64,000 nt of DNA from Streptomyces sp. V3I8 (GCF_030817535.1 NZ_JAUSZL010000002.1:8122001-8186000), one strand, 5' to 3'; positions 1-8,750 are shown, counted from the stretch's first letter. A program made the numbers and translations. The notes: generated by a model not told the origin, from the letters alone.

Positions 1-284
1 AAGATGCTGGCGTCGCGGATGCGGCCCGTGGGCGGGGTGTACGCGGACGCCTTGAGGAGCCGGAAGTCGGTCGCGTCGTCCGACTGGTAGACGTTCACGG
101 TGCCGTCGTTGCTGTTGAGGAACGGCACGATGGTGTAGCGGGTGGCGGAACCGCCGGGCGGCGCCGCCGCCGAGGCCGAGCCGAGCAGGCCCGGCAGCGC
201 GCCCGCGGCAAGGGCGGAGGCGGGCAGGGCGGCCATCGCCCGCAACAGGCTCCGGCGTGAGGTGGGTCCGTCTGGCGTGATCAT
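1..284 (-). CDS. Tat-exported protein, N-terminus only, possibly GH43-like
   Basis: Only the first ~94 codons lie in the window; the gene runs off the left edge. ATG at 284 follows a TAGGAGAG ribosome binding site. The N-terminus has a twin-arginine signal (SRRSLLRAM at residues ~9-17), a hydrophobic Ala/Leu stretch and a likely AxA cleavage region near residue 40. The mature start (RYTIVPFLNSNDGTVNVYQS) and the RIRDASI segment recall exported glycoside hydrolase family 43-like enzymes of Streptomyces, but too little is present to fix the family. Export is well supported; the enzymatic role is an inference. Confidence 0.6.
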   Translation of the reverse strand, partial: MITPDGPTSRRSLLRAMAALPASALAAGALPGLLGSASAAAPPGGSATRYTIVPFLNSNDGTVNVYQSDDATDFRLLKASAYTPPTGRIRDASI

Positions 285-337
285 GTGCGGCTCTCCTAGA
301 TGACGCGTTCCTGCGGTCCCATGGGGTGAGCGGTATT

Positions 338-352
338 TCGAACGAGGTTCGA
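338..352. promoter_or_regulatory. Palindrome TCGAAC-GAG-GTTCGA between divergent genes
   Basis: Perfect six-base arms around a three-base spacer lie between the divergent exported enzyme (start 284) and the DUF326 gene. It resembles an actinobacterial SOS box, but the spacer is three bases instead of the four expected for GAAC-N4-GTTC, so LexA is unlikely. It is best read as an operator for an unknown regulator. Confidence 0.3.
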
Positions 353-475
353 TGGGCCGGTCAGAACGTAGAGCGTGAGCATGGCCGCGTCAATAACTTC
401 GACATACCCGGCCACTGCGGACCCGCCTGCGTGCCCCGCGGGTTTGGTGCGGCGGTCTCCGGCTACCCGACCGCT

Positions 476-847
476 GTGTCAGTAACGGAGTTGCGGGAAC
501 TCGTCCGATTCCTCGAGGACCGGTTCGCCTGCGCGCAGGCCTGCACCGAGTGCGCACGCGCCTGCGCCCTGCGGGCGAGCCTCGCCGACCTCGACGGACC
601 CGAGGAGCAGCGGCTGATCCGGCGCAAGGGCATCCTCTGCGCGGAGGTCTGCGACACCACGTGCCGTCTCCTCGCCGAACAGGCCACGCAGTCCGAGGAC
701 GTGATGCGCGTCCAGGTCGAGTGGTGCCGCACCATATGCCTGGAGACCGCCCAGGTCTTCGACCGGAGCCCCGGTTGCGAGGAGGGCGGGCAGGCCTGCC
801 GCGACTGCGCCGACGCCTGCTCGGAATTCCTCTCCCTGCTGCGCTGA
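476..847 (+). CDS. Cys-rich four-helix-bundle protein, DUF326 family (putative copper binding)
   Basis: About 123 residues if the GTG at 476 is the start; the frame stays open upstream to 326, and no site has a clear ribosome binding site, so the start is uncertain. Cysteines fall in the DUF326 rhythm: a CAQACTECARAC cluster (C-x3-C-x2-C-x3-C), then CAEVCDTTC, CRTIC and a C-terminal CRDCADAC. Members of this family are small helical bundles whose inward-facing Cys/His are thought to bind copper or other metals. It is cytoplasmic, with no signal peptide or membrane span. It stands alone, followed 108 bp later by an acyl-CoA dehydrogenase that is probably under separate control. Confidence 0.7.
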   Translation: MSVTELRELVRFLEDRFACAQACTECARACALRASLADLDGPEEQRLIRRKGILCAEVCDTTCRLLAEQATQSEDVMRVQVEWCRTICLETAQVFDRSPGCEEGGQACRDCADACSEFLSLLR

Positions 848-881
848 CCCGCTCGGGCACGTCACCGGCATTCCCAATTTC

Positions 882-895
882 TGGAACACGTTCTA
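882..895. promoter_or_regulatory. KstR-like operator upstream of acyl-CoA dehydrogenase
   Basis: TGGAACACGTTCTA fits every fixed position of the published KstR consensus TNNAACNNGTTNNA. It lies 60 bp before the acyl-CoA dehydrogenase start. KstR is the TetR-family, acyl-CoA-responsive repressor of sterol catabolism in actinobacteria. No kstR gene is in the window, so the regulator would act in trans. Confidence 0.5.
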
Positions 896-955
896 CGGTG
901 TGCGCCGTCGGGTCCGGGTCGCCCGGGCCGTGGCCAGGAGAGCCAGGGAGGCGCC

Positions 956-2146
956 GTGCACCTCGAATACACCCCGGAGCAGGGGCGGTTGCGCACCGAA
1001 CTGCGCGCCTACTTCGCCGGACTCGTCCCGGACGACGTGCACTCCCGGTACGACGGGCCGGCCGCACAGAAACGCTTCTACCGCGACACCGTCCGCCGGC
1101 TCGGCGCCGACGGATGGCTCGGTGTGGGCTGGCCGAAGGAGTACGGCGGACGCGGCCTGACGCCGATGGAGCAGTTCGTCTTCTTCGACGAGGCCGCCCA
1201 GGCCGGCGTACCGCTGCCGCTGATGGCGCTCAACACCGTGGGGCCCACGATCATGCGGTTCGGCACGGACGAGCAGAAGGCGTACTTCCTGCCGAGGATC
1301 CTCTCCGGCGAGATCGACTTCGCGATCGGCTACAGCGAACCCGACGCGGGCACCGACCTGGCCGCCCTCAGGACGAGGGCGGTCAGGGAGGGCGACACGG
1401 AGACCGGCCACTACACGGTCGACGGGCAGAAGATCTGGACCACGAACGGCGACACCGCCGACTGGGTCTGGCTCGCTGTCCGCACCGACCCCGACGCCCC
1501 GCCGCACAAGGGCATCACCATGCTCCTCGTGCCGACCTCCGACCCCGGCTACTCCTGCACGCTCATCAACACCCTCGCCTCGCACGACACCACCGCCAGC
1601 TACTACGAGAACATCCGCGTCCCCGCCTCCCGCCGTGTCGGCGAGGAGAACAAGGGGTGGCGGCTGATCACCAACCAGCTCAACCACGAGCGCGTCACCC
1701 TCGCCGCCCACGGCACCATGGCCGTGCGCGCCCTGCACGACGTGCAGCGCTGGGCCATGGAGACCAAGCTCGCCGACGGCCGCCGGGTCGTCGACCTGCC
1801 GTGGGTGCGCCGGACCCTGGCCCGCACCCACACGAAGCTCGACGCGATGAAACTCCTCAACTGGCAGATGGTCAACGCCGTCCAGGAGGGCACCCTCACC
1901 CCGCAGGACGCCTCCGCGGTCAAGGTGTACGGCTCCGAGGCCCGCCGGGACGCCTACGCCTGGCTCATGGAGGTCGTCGCCGTCGCGGGAGTCCTCAAGG
2001 ACGGCTCGGCGGGCGCGGTGCTGCACGGCGAACTGGAACGCGGCTACCGCTCGGCCGTCATCTTCACCTTCGGCGGCGGCAACAACGAGATCCAGCGCGA
2101 GATCATCGCGTGGATCGGCCTGGGGATGCCACGGGTGCGGCGTTGA
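956..2146 (+). CDS. Acyl-CoA dehydrogenase (FadE-like)
   Basis: Full-length, 396 residues, GTG start at 956 after an AGGGAGG-type site. It should oxidise an acyl-CoA to the 2,3-enoyl-CoA with FAD. Seen: an N-terminal helical domain with WPKEYGGRG, the middle beta domain with GYSEPDAGTDLAALRTRA and QKIWTTNGDTADW, the NHERVTLA helix, and the C-terminal FGGGNNEIQREIIAWIGLGM signature. The overall layout resembles the FadE proteins of steroid and branched-chain side-chain degradation more than short-chain enzymes. A KstR-like box just upstream supports that reading. The partner CoA ligases, crotonase and Ltp-like proteins lie 12-25 kb away in the same window. Confidence 0.88.
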   Translation: MHLEYTPEQGRLRTELRAYFAGLVPDDVHSRYDGPAAQKRFYRDTVRRLGADGWLGVGWPKEYGGRGLTPMEQFVFFDEAAQAGVPLPLMALNTVGPTIMRFGTDEQKAYFLPRILSGEIDFAIGYSEPDAGTDLAALRTRAVREGDTETGHYTVDGQKIWTTNGDTADWVWLAVRTDPDAPPHKGITMLLVPTSDPGYSCTLINTLASHDTTASYYENIRVPASRRVGEENKGWRLITNQLNHERVTLAAHGTMAVRALHDVQRWAMETKLADGRRVVDLPWVRRTLARTHTKLDAMKLLNWQMVNAVQEGTLTPQDASAVKVYGSEARRDAYAWLMEVVAVAGVLKDGSAGAVLHGELERGYRSAVIFTFGGGNNEIQREIIAWIGLGMPRVRR

Positions 2147-2257
2147 CGAGTGCGTTGGCGCGCCGGCCGAGGGGACCGACCACCGTGGCAACGGCGCCCA
2201 CGGCGTTCCGGACGTGACGAAGCCGCCGGCTCCGACACGACCGCCGGCCCCGGCCGC

Positions 2258-2824
2258 TCACGCCCCGGCCGCGAGCACCAGCGGCGAACGAGGCGTGCGC
2301 GCGAGCGACACCGGGGCGACGGTCACCGGGGTCACGGCCCGGACGGCGAGCGGCCCGCAGGCGGCCTTGTCGCGCGTCGTCTGCCCGGGGCCGGCCGCGA
2401 AGACGAACAGCCTCAGCACCAGGAAACGTCCGACCCCCGCGAGCCCGGACGCGCCGAGGTAGACGAGCTGCTCGGTCGGTGCGCCGGGCGCCGACTGCAC
2501 CAGGTGCAGGACGAGCACCGCCGCGGAGGTCACCGCGTAGGCGGCCGTGGCCGACCCGGCGGACTGCCGGTGGCGGCGCCATCCGGCCCGCTTCCCGGTC
2601 CCGAAGGTGAAGCGTGCGTGCAACTCCGTGCAGAGGACCGTCGACACGAGGGTGATCACCGCGTTCGCCAGGACCCAGGGCATCACCCCGGCCAGCGCCG
2701 CCACCGCGCCGCCGGCCAGAACCCCGACACCACCGCCGCAGACCACGAACCGGACGAAGGAGGCGAACGGCCCGGGAGCGGCCTCGCCCACCGTCTGCGG
2801 CTCTGACGTGAGCTGCGCGTTCAT
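2258..2824 (-). CDS. GtrA-like membrane protein
   Basis: 188 residues from ATG at 2824, placed by the GGAAGGA site just upstream; an in-frame extension to 2905 is unlikely. Four hydrophobic segments are visible: ~18-38, ~42-62, ~85-105 and ~115-135. The FVRFVVCGGGVGVLAGG start and the TELHARFTFG ending of the second hairpin match the GtrA pattern of a Gly-rich first helix and an N/H-R-x-TF motif. GtrA proteins are thought to move lipid-linked sugars across membranes for wall or teichoic acid glycosylation. No glycosyltransferase partner is adjacent. It is divergent from the DUF2236 gene across an AT-rich gap, and convergent with the acyl-CoA dehydrogenase. Confidence 0.65.
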   Translation of the reverse strand: MNAQLTSEPQTVGEAAPGPFASFVRFVVCGGGVGVLAGGAVAALAGVMPWVLANAVITLVSTVLCTELHARFTFGTGKRAGWRRHRQSAGSATAAYAVTSAAVLVLHLVQSAPGAPTEQLVYLGASGLAGVGRFLVLRLFVFAAGPGQTTRDKAACGPLAVRAVTPVTVAPVSLARTPRSPLVLAAGA

Positions 2825-2916
2825 GGGGGTGTTCCTTCCGGGGAGGGACTGTGCGCCCCTGGGATCGACCGGGTTCGACCGTCCGGTTCGTTCACCGGAC
2901 CGCACCGCCCACTTGA

Positions 2917-2930
2917 CTTACAACCGTAAG
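2917..2930. promoter_or_regulatory. CTTAC-AACC-GTAAG palindrome in AT-rich divergent promoter
   Basis: The 170 bp between the divergent GtrA-like and DUF2236 genes is the most AT-rich stretch of the first 10 kb. It contains this perfect five-base inverted repeat, and a near-palindromic CCTTGTAAGG follows about 50 bp downstream, just before the GTG at 2997. A TetR- or MarR-type operator is plausible; the regulator is unknown. Confidence 0.35.
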
Positions 2931-2996
2931 GCTATAGAGATTAAGTGACCGTGTGCAAGATGAACGCGTATAAGTTTTCCCTTGTAAGGTGAAGGT

Positions 2997-3935
2997 GTGG
3001 GGGTGAGCCCGCTGGTACCGGCCGGGAATCCTGGTCACACTGGTGGTGTGGACGTGGAGCGCACCGATGCCGGGGACGCGGCGGGCGGGCGGCCGGGGGA
3101 CCCGGGCCTGTTCGGCCCCGGCTCCGTGACCTGGCAGCTGCACAGCGACCCCATGATGTGGGTCGCCGGGGTCCGCGCGCTCTACCTCCAGGCACTGCAC
3201 CCGCGCGCGGTGCGCGGCGTCATGCAGAACAGCGACTTCCGCAAGGACGCCTGGGGCCGCCTGAGGCGCACGGCCCACTTCGTCGGCACCACGACGTACG
3301 GGACGGCCGAGGCCGCAGAGAAGGCCGGCGCCGGGGTGCGGAGGATCCACGCACTGCTCACGGCGACCGACCCCGGCACCGGGGAGCGCTACCGCATCGA
3401 CGAACCCGGGCTGCTGCTGTGGGTGCACTGCGCCGAGATCGACTCCTATCTGCACGTCCTGCGCCGATCCGGCCTTCCGCTCACGGACGCGCAGGCCGAC
3501 CGGTACGTCGGCGAACACCGCGTCAGCGCACGCCTGGTCGGCCTCGACCCCGCCGACGTACCGTCCGACCAGGCGGAACTGGCCGCGTACTTCGAAAGGG
3601 TGCGGCCGGAACTGGCCGCCGGACCGGAGGCGCGGGACGTCGACGCCTTCCTGCGCGAGCCGCCCGTCCACCCCCTGCTGGTCCCGGCCCGCGCACTGCT
3701 GTGGCGCTGGGTGGCGCAGTCCGCGTACGCCTCACTGCCGCCGTACGCCCATGAGTTGTACGGAAGATCCGTACGGTCACCCCGGGCCGTGACCCGGCGG
3801 CTGCGTCTCACGGGCACCGTACTGCGCTGCGTTCCCGCACGTCTGCGCTGGCAACTGCCGCCCAAACACATTATCCGCGCCATGTCACGGCTCGGCCCCG
3901 GCTCGCGCCCCGCACCGTACAAAGTCGGACCATAG
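2997..3935 (+). CDS. MpaB/Lcp-like oxygenase family protein (DUF2236)
   Basis: 312 residues from GTG 2997, which has an AAGGTG site; GTG 3048 is an alternative that would trim 17 residues. The core matches DUF2236: the MMWVAGVRALYLQALHP motif with its invariant Arg and His, then HCAEIDSYLHV, and a helical C-terminus with SAYASLPPYAHELYG. The family includes latex-clearing protein and fungal MpaB and binds heme b in an all-helical fold. Some members are oxygenases; most actinobacterial ones have unknown substrates. There is no signal peptide. It is divergent from the GtrA-like gene and shares the AT-rich control region. Confidence 0.72.
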   Translation: MGVSPLVPAGNPGHTGGVDVERTDAGDAAGGRPGDPGLFGPGSVTWQLHSDPMMWVAGVRALYLQALHPRAVRGVMQNSDFRKDAWGRLRRTAHFVGTTTYGTAEAAEKAGAGVRRIHALLTATDPGTGERYRIDEPGLLLWVHCAEIDSYLHVLRRSGLPLTDAQADRYVGEHRVSARLVGLDPADVPSDQAELAAYFERVRPELAAGPEARDVDAFLREPPVHPLLVPARALLWRWVAQSAYASLPPYAHELYGRSVRSPRAVTRRLRLTGTVLRCVPARLRWQLPPKHIIRAMSRLGPGSRPAPYKVGP

Positions 3936-3995
3936 CTCGTCATACTGGACGGGCCAGGGGAGGGCGGGTCCGGACGACGGGGGCGATCGCGGCAG

Positions 3996-6242
3996 ATGGG
4001 GGACACCAGACTCATCCAGGGCCGGTACCGACTGCTCGACCTGATCGGTCGAGGCGGCATGGGCGAGGTGTGGCGCGCCCGGGACGAGTCGCTGGGCAGA
4101 CAGGTCGCCGTCAAGTGCCTCAAACCGCTGGGCCAGGGCCACGACCACTCGTTCACCGGTGTGCTGCGGGAGCGGTTCCGCCGCGAGGCCCGGGTGGTCG
4201 CGGGGCTCCAGCACCGCGGGGTGACCGTCGTCCACGACTTCGGCGAGTCCGACGGCCTCCTGTACCTGGTGATGGAGCTGCTCGACGGACGCAACCTGAG
4301 CCAGCTCCTGGAGGACAACAAGCAGCATCCGCTGCCCGTCGCCGACATCGTGGAAGTCGCCGAGCAGGTCTCCGCCGCCCTCGCCTACACCCATCGGCAG
4401 GGCATCGTGCACCGGGACCTGAAGCCCGCCAACATCATGCGGCTCGACGACGGCACGGTGAAGATCTGCGACTTCGGCATCGCCCGCCTCGGCCACGACA
4501 TCGGCTTCACCTCCCGCCTCACCGGCACCGGCATCGCCATGGGCACCCCGCACTACATGTCGCCCGAACAGATCGGCGGCTCCGAGGTCGACCGGCGCAG
4601 CGACCTCTACTCCTTCGGCTGCGTGCTGTACGAGATCGCCACCGGGGCCCCGCCGTTCGACCTCGACGACGCGTGGGCGGTCCTCGTCGGGCACCGGGAC
4701 ACACCGCCCGAGCCGCCGCGCGTCCACCGGGCCGAACTGCCCGAGTACATGGACCGGATCATCCTCGACCTGCTGGCCAAGGAGCCCGGACAACGTCCTT
4801 ACGACGCCCGTGAGTTGGGGCGGCGGATCGGCGCCGGCCGCGGCACGCCCGAGTACGTGCCGACCGTGGTGCCGGCTCCCCTGCGGGATCGTGCGACGCA
4901 GCGGCCCGTCTCCCGTGAGGCGCGACTGCCGTCCTGGACCCGGGGGATGACCACCGGCCACAAGGCGACCGGGACCTGGGCCGGGCCGCGCGCCACACCG
5001 CCGGACGCCGCCGCGGGCCTCACCGGCGACTGGATCGCCCGCACCGACACCCGCGGGGCCCGGGAGCCGGTGCCCGCCGGGCGGCCCACCCCGGCACCGG
5101 AGGCGCTGGCCGCGCTCACCGGCCGCCACAACGCGGGGCTGAGCCTGGGACGGCTGGGCCGCTGGGAGGAGGCCGGCGAGGTGCACCGGGCCGTCGCCGC
5201 GGAACGCGAGCACGCCCTGGGGCCCGACCACCCCGACACCCTGGCCAGCCGCTACGAGGTCGGCTTCACCCTCAGCCGCACGGGCCGCCCCGCCGACGCG
5301 CTGCGCGAGTACACCCACGTGGCCCGGATCAGGGAGGCGGTGCTCGGCCCCGACCACCCGGACACGCTGGCCACCCGGCAGGAGACGGCGTACGTACTGG
5401 GCCGGCTGGGGCGTCACTTCGAGGCGCACCAGGTGTACGCGACCGTACTCGCCACCCGGGAGCGCGCCATGGGGCCCGACCACCCGGACACCCTGCGCTG
5501 CCGCCACAACCTCGCCTTCAACCTCAGCAGGCTCGGGCGGCTCGAGGACTCGTACCGGATGGCGAGCGACGTCGCCGCGGCCCGCGCGCGGGTGCTCGGC
5601 GCCAACCATCCCGACACGCTCGTCACGCGGTACGAAGTCGCTTACGCACTCGGCCAGTTGGGGAAGTGGCCGGAGGCGCTCGACACCTATCGGGAGGTCG
5701 CCGGGGCCCGGGCGCAGGCGCTCGGGCCCGACCATCCCGACACGCTCGCCGCCCGCTACGAGGTCGGCATCAGCCTCGGCAGGCTCGGACGCAGCGTGCA
5801 GGCACTGGAGCTGTACCGGGGCCTGATCGACGACCGGATCCGCGTCCACGGCCCCGCCCATCCCGAGACGCTGCGTGCCCGGCACGGCCTCGGGGTGAAC
5901 CTGGGGCGGCTCGGCCGGTGGGAGGAGGCGCTCGCCGAGTCCCGCGACGTGTGCGCCGTCCGGGAGCGGGTGCTCGGACCCGACCACCCCGACACCCTGG
6001 TGAGCCGCCGGGAGGTGGCCGTCGGGCTCGGATGGCTCGGGCGGTGGGGCGACGCTCTCGCGGAGTACCGGGTGGTGGCGGGGGCACGGGAGCGGGTGCT
6101 CGGCGCCGGTCATCCCGACGCGCTGGCCAGCCGCAATGACGAGGCGCACTGTCTGGAGCAGTTGGGGCGGGGGACCGAGGCGGCGGAGTTGTACCGGCGG
6201 GTGGCCGAACTGCGGCAGCGCCCGGTCTCCGGGGCGTGGTGA
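3996..6242 (+). CDS. Ser/Thr protein kinase fused to kinesin-light-chain-type TPR repeats
   Basis: 748 residues. The Hanks-type kinase domain spans ~11-275: Gly-rich loop IGRGGMGEVW, ATP-anchoring Lys40, HRDLKPAN with catalytic Asp141, DFG at 159-161, and GTPHYMSPEQ. All catalytic residues are intact. A Pro/Arg linker (~285-370) leads to about eight 42-residue TPRs of the kinesin-light-chain type, each marked by GPDHPDTLxxRYEV or a close variant, from ~380 to the end. The TPR array presumably selects substrates or partners. No membrane segment or PASTA repeat is present, so it is a soluble kinase. It is likely monocistronic; the following 550 bp contain only a pseudogene. Confidence 0.9.
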   Translation: MGDTRLIQGRYRLLDLIGRGGMGEVWRARDESLGRQVAVKCLKPLGQGHDHSFTGVLRERFRREARVVAGLQHRGVTVVHDFGESDGLLYLVMELLDGRNLSQLLEDNKQHPLPVADIVEVAEQVSAALAYTHRQGIVHRDLKPANIMRLDDGTVKICDFGIARLGHDIGFTSRLTGTGIAMGTPHYMSPEQIGGSEVDRRSDLYSFGCVLYEIATGAPPFDLDDAWAVLVGHRDTPPEPPRVHRAELPEYMDRIILDLLAKEPGQRPYDARELGRRIGAGRGTPEYVPTVVPAPLRDRATQRPVSREARLPSWTRGMTTGHKATGTWAGPRATPPDAAAGLTGDWIARTDTRGAREPVPAGRPTPAPEALAALTGRHNAGLSLGRLGRWEEAGEVHRAVAAEREHALGPDHPDTLASRYEVGFTLSRTGRPADALREYTHVARIREAVLGPDHPDTLATRQETAYVLGRLGRHFEAHQVYATVLATRERAMGPDHPDTLRCRHNLAFNLSRLGRLEDSYRMASDVAAARARVLGANHPDTLVTRYEVAYALGQLGKWPEALDTYREVAGARAQALGPDHPDTLAARYEVGISLGRLGRSVQALELYRGLIDDRIRVHGPAHPETLRARHGLGVNLGRLGRWEEALAESRDVCAVRERVLGPDHPDTLVSRREVAVGLGWLGRWGDALAEYRVVAGARERVLGAGHPDALASRNDEAHCLEQLGRGTEAAELYRRVAELRQRPVSGAW

Positions 6243-6265
6243 CGTCGCGGGCCGCCCTTGGGTGA

Positions 6266-6740
6266 ACGGCCGGGGAGCCGTTCGTCCGGCGCCGTTTCGA
6301 GGGGACCGGCGCCGGCGCCGCGCACCAGAAGCTGACCGCACTCGACCGGCTCTCCGGGGACGGCGACTTCGGCGACAACCTGCGCGAGGGCCTCGACCGG
6401 GTCGAGGAGGCGCTCGGCGAACGCCCCGGCGACGACGCCTTCGCCGTCGCCGCCCCCGTCTTCCTCGATGAGGTCGGCGGCACCGGCGGCCCGCTCGTCG
6501 GTCTGCTCCTCCAGGAGATCGCCCGGGGCCCGGCCGCCTCCGAGGACGCCCGCCAGGACTGGCGGACCGGTGTCGCCGAAGGGCTGGCCGCGATCCAGCC
6601 CGTGGGCGAGGCGGAGCCGGGGACCGCACCATGGCCGACGCGCTCGCCCCTGCCCGCGACGCCCTGGCCGCGGGCCGGGGATCCGCCGGCACCGCCCGTG
6701 CCGCCGACCTCCACGGCGCGTCGGGCGGTGGGTGCAAGGC
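6266..6740 (+). pseudogene. Decayed dihydroxyacetone kinase L-subunit (dhaL-like) remnant
   Basis: The ~550 bp between the kinase and the SpoIIE phosphatase encode a broken DhaL-like protein. In one frame one reads FVRRRFEG, then LTALDRLSGDGDFGDNL, then DEVGGTGGPLVGLLLQEIA and VGEAEPG. After position ~6618 the expected D-R-T-M continues only in the next frame (DRTMADALAPARDAL), consistent with loss of one base. The family carries the ADP-binding GDGDFGxNL and GGTSGPL motifs seen here. The 5' end has no usable in-frame start (TGA at 6263) and the C-terminal part fades out near 6740. No dhaK lies next to it. Confidence 0.7.
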
Positions 6741-6793
6741 GGGCCCCGATCGCGGAAGACCTGTCCGGCGGCCCGTCGCGCAGGCTGCGCACG

Positions 6794-7978
6794 TCACGTG
6801 CCGGGGGCCGGAGGACTCCACTCGAACAGGAGGATCGTGGCGTCGTCGCCGAGCCGGTAGTCGTTGGCGTCGAGGAAGGAGTGGATGAGACGGCGCAGGG
6901 TCTCGGGGGCGAGTTCCCCGGTGGCGCCGGCGCCGATGACGTAGTCGGCGAACCGCTCGACGCCCAGTTCCTGGCCCTGGGGAGTGCGCGCCTCGATGAT
7001 CCCGTCGGTGTACAGCAGCACCCTGTCCCCGGGCTCCAGCGTCGTCTCGTAGGCGCGTCGCTGTCCGGAGGCCAGCTGGGCGGGGAAGCCCATGGGGAGG
7101 TTGGCCCGGCGTTCCAGGGCCCCGTCGAGCACGCGACCGCCGCGGATCAACAGGGGTGGCGGATGGCCGCAGTTGACCCAGCACAGCACCCCGGTGGTGA
7201 GGTCGAGACGGCACAGGACGGCCGTGCAGAACAGGTCGGGCAGCCATGTCGTCAGGGCCGAGTCGACGGCTTCCGCGAGGTCGAGGAGACCGGCACCGGT
7301 GCGCCGGGCGTTGCGGCACGCGGCCAGTGCGACGACGGTCGTCAGACCGGAGGCGAGATTGTGCCCGGTGGCGTCCAGGACGGCGGCGTGCAGCGTGTTC
7401 TCCGACAGGGCGTGGTCGAAGGCGTCGCCGCCGATCTCGTAGGCGGGCTCGAGGACGGCGGTGGAGACCACGGAGCGGGTGCCGATCGTGCGGGGCGGCA
7501 GGTACGCGCGCATCATCTCGGCGGGCAGTTCCATGGACTCCGTGCGCGAGCGGCGCACGAACGTGTCCTTGTAGGCGCGCTTGGACGTGATCATCATGGC
7601 GCACACCGAGGCCAGGGTCCGGGCGCGGCGTTCCGTGAGCGGATCCGCCGCCGGCACGTGGACGGACATCACGCCGAGGCGCTCCGCCCCGTCGATCAAC
7701 GGGAGCCACAGCGTCACCCCGTACGGTCCCTCGTCGAGCCGAACGGTCTGCGTCCGGTAGCTGTCACCGGCGACGGACCCGTCCACCGGCCGCTGCGGGG
7801 CGGCGGCATTGAGCGCCGACAGCTGGCGTTGCTGCAGGTCGACCAGGTAGACGACGGTGGTGCCCAGCCCCAGTGCCTGGGCGCAGCAGGTCACCGACGT
7901 CGCCAGGTCCAGCGGGAGATGGGCCGGGTCGGCGAGGAACTCCCCCAGCAGACTGTCCGGTGATCTCGGCTCTTTCAT
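6794..7978 (-). CDS. GAF-like / PP2C (SpoIIE-type) protein phosphatase
   Basis: 394 residues from ATG 7978, chosen for its AGAGGTGAG site. Residues ~20-140 look like a GAF-type sensor domain. Residues ~165-390 form a SpoIIE/PP2C phosphatase domain with EIGGDAFD (metal Asp185), a LDATGHN motif (Asp202), NCGHPPPLLI and a C-terminal DDATILLFEW. The family dephosphorylates anti-sigma-factor antagonists in partner-switching cascades. The normally invariant GHG is GHN here, which may matter little. No anti-sigma or STAS partner is adjacent. The next minus-strand gene upstream is a small membrane protein 160 bp away. Confidence 0.85.
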   Translation of the reverse strand: MKEPRSPDSLLGEFLADPAHLPLDLATSVTCCAQALGLGTTVVYLVDLQQRQLSALNAAAPQRPVDGSVAGDSYRTQTVRLDEGPYGVTLWLPLIDGAERLGVMSVHVPAADPLTERRARTLASVCAMMITSKRAYKDTFVRRSRTESMELPAEMMRAYLPPRTIGTRSVVSTAVLEPAYEIGGDAFDHALSENTLHAAVLDATGHNLASGLTTVVALAACRNARRTGAGLLDLAEAVDSALTTWLPDLFCTAVLCRLDLTTGVLCWVNCGHPPPLLIRGGRVLDGALERRANLPMGFPAQLASGQRRAYETTLEPGDRVLLYTDGIIEARTPQGQELGVERFADYVIGAGATGELAPETLRRLIHSFLDANDYRLGDDATILLFEWSPPAPGT

Positions 7979-8138
7979 CTCACCTCTGTGCGAACCCGTC
8001 GGCAGATACGACAACACTGCCTGCACCTTTTCAGCTGGTTCGACCGTTTGCCGGCAGGACACACGAGGCCGACGGCCAAGCTGTTGCCCGCGCACGATGC
8101 GGACGACGGCATCGGGTGGGGTGCGGCTACCGCGGGTG

Positions 8139-8750
8139 TCACGCAAGCGGACGTCGCAGCCGTCGGCGCCGATCGGCGCCGACGACCCCGATGTGCAGCG
8201 TCGTCACGGCTGCCGTCCCGATGCCGGCTCCGGCCGTCCACAGGACCTGGGCACGGTCGCCGACGGTCATGGAGGGCAGCCGTCCGTTCGGGTCGTAGGC
8301 CACCAGCAGCCGGGTTCCCCTGTACCGGTCGGTGGTGTCCTCCCCGTTCCGGACCGCCATCTCGTTCCCCAACCCGTCGGTGCGGCCGTCGTCGCAGGCC
8401 AGCCGGCGGTAGGTGTAGGTTTCCTCCCCGCCGGGGCTGAGCCGGTGCCAGGTGTGTGCCTCGACCACGGTGCACAGGTGCCGTGGAGCGACCAGGCCGA
8501 GCACCGCCACGTACGCGGCGAGGAGCGTGGCGGCCAGCACGATGCCGGCGGCGAACACGAGGGTGCCGAGACCTCTGTCCTCGAAGTGGTGGTGGATGTC
8601 CCAACCGGTCACCAGTGCCAGTGCGACACAGGGCAGGCCGAGCAGCAGGTACAGCGGGTGGCCGCGTAGAGCCAGGTGGGCGACACCCGTGAACGCGGCC
8701 GCGACCAGCGGCGCCGCGCACAAGGCGACCAGCAACCGCAGGGGAAACAT
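8139..8750 (-). CDS. Membrane protein of unknown function
   Basis: 203 residues from ATG 8750 (MFPLRLLVALCAAPLVAAAF). Hydrophobic helices are visible at ~4-24, ~30-50 and ~60-90. A hydrophilic domain of about 80 residues follows, with CTVVEAHTWHRL and ETYTYRRLACDDGR, and there is a last possible helix near 175-195 (VLWTAGAGIGTAAVTT). The soluble segment probably faces outside. I do not recognise a family. It may be co-transcribed with the phosphatase downstream on the same strand. Confidence 0.55.
   Translation of the reverse strand: MFPLRLLVALCAAPLVAAAFTGVAHLALRGHPLYLLLGLPCVALALVTGWDIHHHFEDRGLGTLVFAAGIVLAATLLAAYVAVLGLVAPRHLCTVVEAHTWHRLSPGGEETYTYRRLACDDGRTDGLGNEMAVRNGEDTTDRYRGTRLLVAYDPNGRLPSMTVGDRAQVLWTAGAGIGTAAVTTLHIGVVGADRRRRLRRPLA

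Noticed and set aside
338..352. LexA (SOS) box
   Set aside because: The GAAC and GTTC half sites are separated by three bases instead of four.
3885..7709. 1274-codon minus-strand open frame opposite the kinase and extending over the phosphatase region
   Set aside because: It is Arg/Pro/Gly-rich, runs antisense to a kinase and TPR array with perfect motifs, and shows no domain of its own; it is a high-GC shadow frame.
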